From Arbacia lixula (lineage: Eukaryota; Echinodermata; Echinoidea; Arbacioida; Arbaciidae), in assembly GCA_963669155.1 (NCBI GenBank), contig OZ022596.1, positions 13,357,038 to 13,421,037 on the forward strand: a DNA stretch of 64,000 bases, read 5' to 3'. This document shows, piece by piece, positions 13,401 to 22,400 of this stretch (position 1 is the stretch's first letter; every line of letters starts with the position of its first letter). The position numbers were made by a program, and so were the translations under genes. Below the pieces are notes generated by a model. That model searched no databases and was not told where the DNA came from. It saw only the letters and a program-made list of their open reading frames with translations.

Positions 13401-16400
13401 TGAAGAAAAAAAGTCACAAAACGTCGCGGCGTGATCTTTTTGCGTTACAAATTTATTGAGAAAAATGTCGAGGGGCTGTTTTTGCCTCCCCCCCCCCCCC
13501 CCGGGCTAGATAGGGTTAAATCTCCTGCTGATGAGGGTAGACCTGAAAGAGCTGTCATTGTCATTGTCATTGTTCCCTGACAGAGCTGTCATTGTCATTG
13601 TCATTGTTACCTGAGAGAGCTGTCATTGCCATTGTCATTGTGACCTGAGAGAGCTGTCATTGTCATTGTCATTGTTCCCTAAGAGAGCTGTTATTGTTAT
13701 TGTCATTGTTATCTGAGAGAGCTGTCACTGTCATTGTCATTGTTACCTGAGAGAGCTGTCGCTGTCATTGTCATTGTTACCTGAGAGAGCTGTCATTGTC
13801 ATTGTTACTTGAGAGAGCTGTCATTGTCATTGTCATTGTTACCTGAGAGAGCTGTCATTGTCACTGTCATTGTTACCTGAGAGAGCTGTCATTGTCATTG
13901 TCATTGTTCCCTGAGAGAGCTGTCATTGTCATTGTCATTGTTACCTGAGAGAGCTGTCATTGTCACTGTCATTGTTACCTGAGAGAGTTGTCATTGTCAT
14001 TGTCATTGTTACCTGAGAGAGCTGAGGTGGAGGTGGCTGGAGTCCCGAGGGTTAAGCCTCCTGATGATGAGGGTAGACCTGCTCCCAGCTTTAACCCTCC
14101 TGCTCCTGCTGCGGTTGCTGGAGTAGCTGCAGAGTGAGAATGAGCAGAGGGGAACACCAGTCACTGCTTTGTTACTACTCTAGTCACACTAGAGGCGGAA
14201 TAAGCCGGAATGCCGTCGGAATGAAAATTCTTGGCACATCCCTGGATATTCGAAGTGCATTCTAAAAATTCTGACTGCATCCCGAGTGCATTCCAAATAT
14301 ACGGGTCCATTCGTGTCCAGCCCGAATCTTTTGCTCATGCTCAAAACTTTTGAGGTGCATTCAAACTGGAAAAATATCGAATGGCATTCAAAGTGTAGTC
14401 CAACAGCACTCTGATGGCATTCCAGATATTATGACATTTCAACGACATTCAAAACATTCTGATCGCATTTGTGGGGAATCGAATTGCATAACAGCAGAGC
14501 TAGCTCTTGCTGCGACGTCAGTCAGCATTGAAGAGTGAACGAGGATCATTGAGGTCATGCAGCCAAGACACAAGGCATTTTTACATATTTAGATCAATTC
14601 AAAATACACTCCCGAATGTGGCTCAAATTTTGAAAAATTTTCATTCCGGCTGGTTCTGCTTGATTCCTGCCGATTCCAAATAAGTGTGATGGGGGCTTAC
14701 CAGACCTACCAACATTAAAATTCAACAATCAGGGAGATTTGGGGAAATTCATCAGAAACCAGGGTGATGTCCATCAAACGCATACAACCTAATGACAGTA
14801 ATCTTATCAATGATTACGGAGATTGTGTGATGTGATGAAATTAATATTGGTCTATTCGTAGGGAGTCTCCTGTAAAATCAGGGAGACTTGCCAGCTCTGT
14901 GTTACATTTTGATCCTGAGAATTTGCTCACAGGCGCTGTGGCCGTTTTTAAGTTCTCATTCATCCCTATTATTATGGCTTATGCTAATAATTTCAAATAC
15001 AATGTAGATGTATGCATGTATATATGTATTTGTTCAGGTATATTTTGGTATCTTTATAATGGAATAAACAAAACAACAACAACAACTTTATCACTGTCAT
15101 TGGTACTTGTGAACTTACTTTCCACTCCAATAGACTTCAGACATTTGAACTGAATGTGAATTTGAACTACTGCAAGATCAGGACAAGGGCCATGTAGCAT
15201 ATAGGTTCTCAATTACTGTCACTTACCCTCGGCAGCTACTACCATGGCAACAGGTGCAATAATGAAATGTCATTAGTTGTTGTCGCAGTAGTTAACATTG
15301 ATAAGTTACAATAATTGAAAACCTATATGCAACATGGCCCAGGGCCTATAACTGTGCAGACAATAAACCTATTTTAAGATGTATTCACAACTTTTATCGC
15401 AAGAACATAGTACTGCTGTTTTACAAAAACCTATTTCTAGTAATTTTAAATGGGTGAAATTCACTGTGAATGTATTGATGGTTGCTAGTTTTGCAGAAAT
15501 TTTGCACATAGATAGATCGGGGCCATGTTGCATATAGGTTTTTCAATTATTGTAACTTACCATCAACTACCATGGCAACAGCCACTAAGCTCTCATTATT
15601 GCACCTGTATGATCGTATGATCAATTGTAACTCAATGATATGGACCCCAGGGAACATTGTATCTGAATTTGGATTACAGCAAAGTCAAGACCAGGGTCCT
15701 GTTGCAAAAAACTTACCATTAATGCTAACTCTACCATCAATGGTAACTACCATGGTAACATCGCTCAACAGCCAATCAAACTCAAGGTTATCATAAAAAT
15801 TGCCATTGATAGCAAAGTTACCATCAATGGTACGTTTTATGCAACAGGGCCCAGAAAATGTGCTGGTTCACCCACATGTGCTCTGTGGTGTGGAAGTGGG
15901 TAGGGAGAATCCACCTAGCTTCATCCCTCCACCAAGCCCTGCCCCTAACCCCCCTCCTGCCGCAGTGGAAGGTGCCGTTTGGTTGGGCGGTGCTGCAGAA
16001 GCAGTGCCCAGAAGACCGCCTAAGCCTGTGAAAAAAAAGCTTTATTAGCAGCAGCATGCACAAACAACAGAGTCAATTAATCAATGCTGTGGAAAACGTA
16101 TCACAATGTACAATAACTTTAATGAAATCATACTAGGAATTCATTTATTCATTCATCTCTATTTCATTAAAAATTTATTTCAAAACAACATAACAAATAA
16201 AGAAATTGAATAGAACCAAGGACAGGGGCCTAAAGTGAAATAAATTCTGCCACCTGCAGGGAAGTGATAAATCACCAAAAAAAATATGTAACAATACACA
16301 CAAGCAAAAAGCAATTCATAAGCATGCTAAGTCAATTGTTTAAGCAAATATTAGATGCGTAACTACATGTAGTATGAAATATACAATCCTTAGAAGTTAG

Positions 16401-19400
16401 AATATAAATAATACCTATTTATTATACATCATGAAAAATCAGATAACTCTGTCCAAACAGGACTGATAGAGGTGTTACACATGCGTGTGTGATTGTAAAG
16501 GATTAACTGCCAGGTGTCCAGATAATACAACTGGAGAGATGTAACAGTGATTACGCAACTTGAGAAGTAATTCTATTAAACCTAATATGTAATGCCGTAA
16601 GCATCCTATGCAAACACAGAAAATAAAACGCAACTAACGAGGCCTCAAAATAAAATTGGCACAGGGCAGATTTGGGGTGGGCACAATTGGGGCAGGCTAA
16701 GAGTTCAGCTAAGACTTTACGCATGACTGGTGACCTTTTCTTGTGCTAAATGAGAATTGTTCCTGTTTTAACATAGATCTAGCGGAAGTTAATCCCAACA
16801 ATCCTGATCAAATTTGACAAATCACGGAAGTTTGTATTCAGATACTTGTTAACAACAGGAATTTTGATTTACAAAGATCAGATATCAACTTTAGCTGATG
16901 GGAATCAAAATCACTGAGAATCTGATTTAGCAGAAAAAAAGGGTCGACTGTCGTGCGTTAAGTTGTTCTTAGCCTAACAACAGCTTGGTGAAACACCCCC
17001 TAGCAGCCTTACCTGCGGTGGTAGCTGTAGGTGCAGCTGGCGCACCCCCTAGCTTGAAGCCAGATGCCCCTCCGGCTCCCCCGAGGGTGAAGCCCCCTGC
17101 TGATGTAGGGGCGCTGCCTGCCTGGGTTTGGGGCGTACCCAGGCCCAGAGACAGGCCAGCCGCTCCCCCTGTGCAGTAAGACAAAAACAGCTGGATTAGC
17201 CAGGGGGAGGGGTTTCAATTTTCAACCCCTATTCATGCAGTCGAACAGTCCATTTCATCTGCGTGATAGATTGAAGCACTGGAATGTTGCATTTGTTTAG
17301 AGGGGTGATTTCATGTTATTCATTCAATACTTTGCAAGTTTCAAGAATTTCTTTCACCCCTATTCACATAGTAGAACAGTCCATTCCTTCTGTGTGATAG
17401 ATTGGAGCACTGGAATGCTGCTTTTATGAAGAGGGGTGATTTAATGTTATTCATTCAATTCTGTATAAGTTTCGAAAAATTTGTTCACCCCTATTCATGC
17501 AACTTTTGTCATGAATAAATATACTGAGAATAATAGCAAGTAGAATAGAAGTTAAAGGGAACCTCCGGGCATTACAAAACCTATGTTTCGTTCTTTTGGT
17601 ACACAAAATAATTATCAATCATCTTGTTGTAGAGAAAAATGCAATTAACTTATACATCGCACGGAACACTTCATGAAACCTGGTCCAGTTAGGATGTCAA
17701 AATTGTCCATTGAACTGCAGTAATCAAAGAAGTGTACCTAATTGCATCCTTTAAGAATTTGAAGCTTACACATAGCCTGTCATCTCTTGCAACTTCAAAT
17801 GTCTACTGTCAACTGTCAACATGCATAATTTAATTTTAACTGATATTCCTTGTCTTTCTATTACATTTTTCCTTAACCCTATATAGCCCAGGCTATTTTA
17901 AAATAGTGTGTGTGTGTGTGGGGGGGGGGGGGGCAAGCAAGAACAGCCCCCCCAAGATCTCGACCGTTGATCGCACGATCGGGAAGAAAATTGGCATGTA
18001 CGTCACCGATGACGCAGTCTCCACAATTCAATTGTCAATTGCACAAAAGTTATTCACATTTATTTTCAATTAATTAATTATACTAATTAATGCATAAAAA
18101 TCATAATTTGGTTGTAAATCTTTAAACATAGCCCCAAAACTGCTTGATATCAGTCTGGACACTCTTCTTAGGATTATTATCAAATAAGGATTTTGATATC
18201 AAATTTTTTCGTATGTATTCTAGCGTTTTTTAAATTTCTAATGTATTTCTGTGTTTTTTAGACTATTTGTTTTTCATTGTTATTTCAATGGAAATCATTG
18301 GCAACACTATTTTAGTGATATATAACATGAAATCTATTGTTTTTCATCAGTAAAAATTAAAATTATAATACATTTATGAATTTTGGCTAGATACAGAATT
18401 TGCATTGGATTTGTACATGAAATCACATTTTTGAGCAATTTTTGGTCTGACATGCACGTACGAAATGTTACGTAACTTCGTAACCACGTACCCCCGCATC
18501 ACAAATTTGGTCTAACAAGTTGCGTGAGACTTGGAGGTAAAAAGTTATGAAACGTCACGGCCCGATCTTTTTGCGTTACAAATTTATCGCGAAAAATGTC
18601 AAAGGGGGGGGGGGCTGTTTTTGCCCCCCCCCCCCCCCCCGGGCTAGATAGGGTGAAGCGCTTAGACACATTCTTTGTGATAAGCGCTATATAAATGCTC
18701 TTAATTATTATTATTGTCTGTACAACAGATTACGCAGGAATCGTGCTGCGATAAGTATCTGAGTGAAGAACAGCCAGCCCCGCAAATACGCAGACTCAGT
18801 ATCGAACAGGTTAAAAAATACATGCATGAAAAAAGACCCACCTGCTGTAGCTGTTCCAGCAGCTGCACTCCCTCCCAGCTGCAGACCACCCTGAGCTGTA
18901 GTGGGGGCCGTGGGGGCAGTAGTGGACGCAGAGGGAGTGCCGAAGCTGAAGCCACCGGCACCAGACGGCTGCTTGGCAGCCTCACCAAACTTGAAGCCTC
19001 CAGACGCTGCTCCTGTAATGTGGGGGGGGGGGGGGGAAGGTGATTTAAAGGGATACTTCAACCTGAAATTATTTTGGCTTCAATAAAAGGAGACACATGA
19101 AAGAAACGTGAGGGATGTTTTGACGACAATCGGTCAAAGGAAAAGAAAATTATTTGATTTTGTGATGTGAAGTGCGACGTGCTCTCCCATATGTTGTGTA
19201 GTACTTTTTCCATAAATTGCCGTTTTTTATGTTCTTTGATGAAGGAATTCATTCTTTTCATAATGATATGTGTGTAAAATCATGTGTCTACTGAAATATC
19301 ATACTCACAGGTGAAATGGTAAAAATCTTTGAGAAAATGGACATTTTCCAAAATAAAGTGGTTGGCGAACCATGAGTCTCGCCCGATTTCGCAATCAATA

Positions 19401-22400
19401 AACAGTGCTTAGTTGTTTTTCAAATATTTAAAATGGTGCCTAGATGACCTTTGACCTCATCATCCTCATCGAAACACATGCGGTATTACCTAAGGATCAT
19501 TTTGACCAAGTATGAACACAATGAATGCAGAAATTAAGAAAAAAACTGAGAGCAAGTTATACCAAAACTTTAAGAACAAGCCCCTGCATATTCTGTGCCA
19601 AGTGTGATTCGACCTCAAATAAAAAAAATGTCCTTTAGCTAAGAAAACAATTAAAAAAATGATGGATGTATATATATTTCATATATATATATCATTTGAC
19701 CTTTTGACCCCTAGATGATCTTTGACCCCATCATTCTCATGAAGACACATGTGGTATTACCCGAGGATCATTTCATTTGTACCAAGTGTGATCATAATTG
19801 ATGCACAAATAAAGAAATGAGATTGAGAAAAATGATGCACACAGCCTCGAGGAAAGCACCTCGTACGTGCCGTCCCAAAATCAAAGCTTTAAAATAAAAT
19901 AACCTTCTTTTCCTTTGACTGGTCTTGTAAAACCTTCCCTGATATGTTTCTTTCATGCGTCTCCTTTTATTGAAACCCTAATAATTTCAAGGTGAACTAC
20001 CCCTTTAAGCGGATGATTTGAAAGAAAATATGGGTTGTTTACACAAATGAGGCCAGGCATGCTCATGGTTGCCATGCAAGATGCTGCATTGATACAACAT
20101 TCCTTGGTGGAAATATCAATGGGAGGGGGGTCTGGGGAATGCCCCCCCCCCCCCCCCCCCAAGTCAAAACTTGCTCTAAAAAAAAAGAACATTCAGAAAA
20201 GGATTAAAGGGCATATACTCTACTGGGAACGCAAAAAAGCCTTCAAAATGTAATTGTTAGCAATCTTCTTGCCAATGGTCTTAAATTCATGTATTGTCTA
20301 TTTTAGAAGCTTGCCGTAAGTTATTTGCCCTCAAATGATCCACATATGGAGTAATTAAATCCTCAAAATGTTCAGGCCGAACATTTTGAGGATTTGTGAT
20401 TTAATCACTCATTACTCCAAATGTAGATCATTTGAGGGCAAATAACTTTCAGCAAGCTTCTAAAATAGACAATACATGAATTTAAGACCATTAGCAAGAA
20501 GATTGCTAACAATTACATTTTGAAGGCTTTTTTGCCTTCCCTGTACAGTATATGCCCTTTAAAGAAGAAAGGCAAGATACATGCATGATGTGCAGACTGT
20601 TCTAACCCACCTGCTGTGGCTGTTCCAGCAGCTGTATTCCCTCCCAGCTGCAGACCACCCTGAGCTGTAGTGGGGGCCGTGGTGGCAGCAGTGGATGCAG
20701 AGGGAGTGCCGAAACTGAAGCCACCGGCACCAGACGGCTGCTTGGTAGCCTCACCAAACTTGAAGCCTCCAGATGCTGCTCGTGAGGGGAGAGGAGGGGG
20801 CAGTGTTTACTTGCAATGTCCAAATACTCTCTGAAAGGACTCCCTACAACTTCTCTCATTCTCTCTCTTTCTCTTTGTTTCTGTCTCTCTCTGCCTGTGG
20901 GTGTCTCACCCCCTCTCTCTGTGTCTCCCTCTCTGTCTATCTCTGTGTCTCTCTCTGTCTGTCTGTCTGTCTCTCTCTCTCTTTATCCCTCCCTCACTCC
21001 CTCCTTCCTTTCTTCTTGTATACTCTAAGAAACACATGTGACTTGTTCTTAACTCCTTGATCAGCTTTCTCTCCACTCAAGCTCTTCTTAAAACCTCTTA
21101 ATTGGTTACTCTAGCCCCGGTCATATACCATCATCATAATACTGCTATTTTTACTGATGCACGTCGGTAAGCAAGTTTCCTCTAAAAACACCATTCATAT
21201 ATAAACAATGTAATGTTGCAGTGTTTTGAACAGCTGGACTTGCTCCACACTCCTGGCATGTTCCGCTAATAGCCATATGAGTGGTGCAATGAGCCAGAGC
21301 GTCATTTACAAGGCGCAATATTTACACCCTTTTTGTGGCCGCAGCTTACAAGATTCGCTAACTACATTACTTTAGTGATTCCTGTTTATATACGCAGCTA
21401 TCGATAATGCATTATAATGCACATACCTGGAGCAGTAGCTGGAGTGGCCCCAAACCCAAAGCCAGAAGCTGCCGGCTTTGTGGCTGCAGAAGCCGTCTGC
21501 CCAAAGCTGAAACCGGCTGGTTTAGGGACTTCGGCTGCTGATAGCCCAAAGCCAAACCCACCGCTGGGCGCGGTCGTACCTGTCCCTACAAGATGGACAC
21601 AAATAATATAGAAATAATGCACAGTTGTGAGTGTGTTGGGGCCATGCAGCGCACAGTTATGAGGGTGTTTATTGCAAAACACACAAGATGCTTGCGCAAA
21701 GTGCTAAATGGGATGGGATGTGCTATGACAGAAGGTGATGGTGCAGACAATTGTGTTGTTGTTATCTGCTAAATATGCCACAGAATATGCTCAAACTGTC
21801 TTCAAAACCAGAGGAACTACCCTACCCAGAAAGTGCTAGACCTTTCTGTCAAAGTGAGTGCACTACTTTGAACCTAATGTAGATCTGCTCAAATGGTCTA
21901 AATCTCAAACTCATTTGCAAACTTTCGCATGTAGGTCTGTGTTAGCCCCGTGAGTACTGAGTGCTCGCCATACATTTCCTCGCGAGAGGGGTCTGACTAC
22001 TGGTGTAATCGACTCATGCACATGAATGAATGACTCATTTCAAGTACATTTATCACATGAATGGCTTACCTTATTGAATGTATGAACAGACTATAAATAT
22101 CTTCGAAAATGTTGAGCAACTTTACATATTTCCTCTTCATGTACGTCATTTTAACAAAGAAGGTCCGTCAAGGCTGCCATCTTGACTGTTCCAAAAACTT
22201 ATATTGTACATGACTTTATATGAGAACTGGTTCTGAACCACTTAGGTTTGTTCATAATTTTAAAAAATACAACATGGATTAAGAATTATCTTTAAGCCAA
22301 CCACGGACCTATTCAAGTACACTCCAGCTCAAAGGAATTGGCATAGGGTAAGGGAAAGGGAAAGGGAAAGGGAAGTAGCCGCAGTTTTAAACCGTGGTAT

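Noticed and set aside
13545-14012. CRISPR-like array (regular short repeats)
   Set aside because: Units are contiguous with no unique spacers, and the genome is animal; it is a minisatellite.
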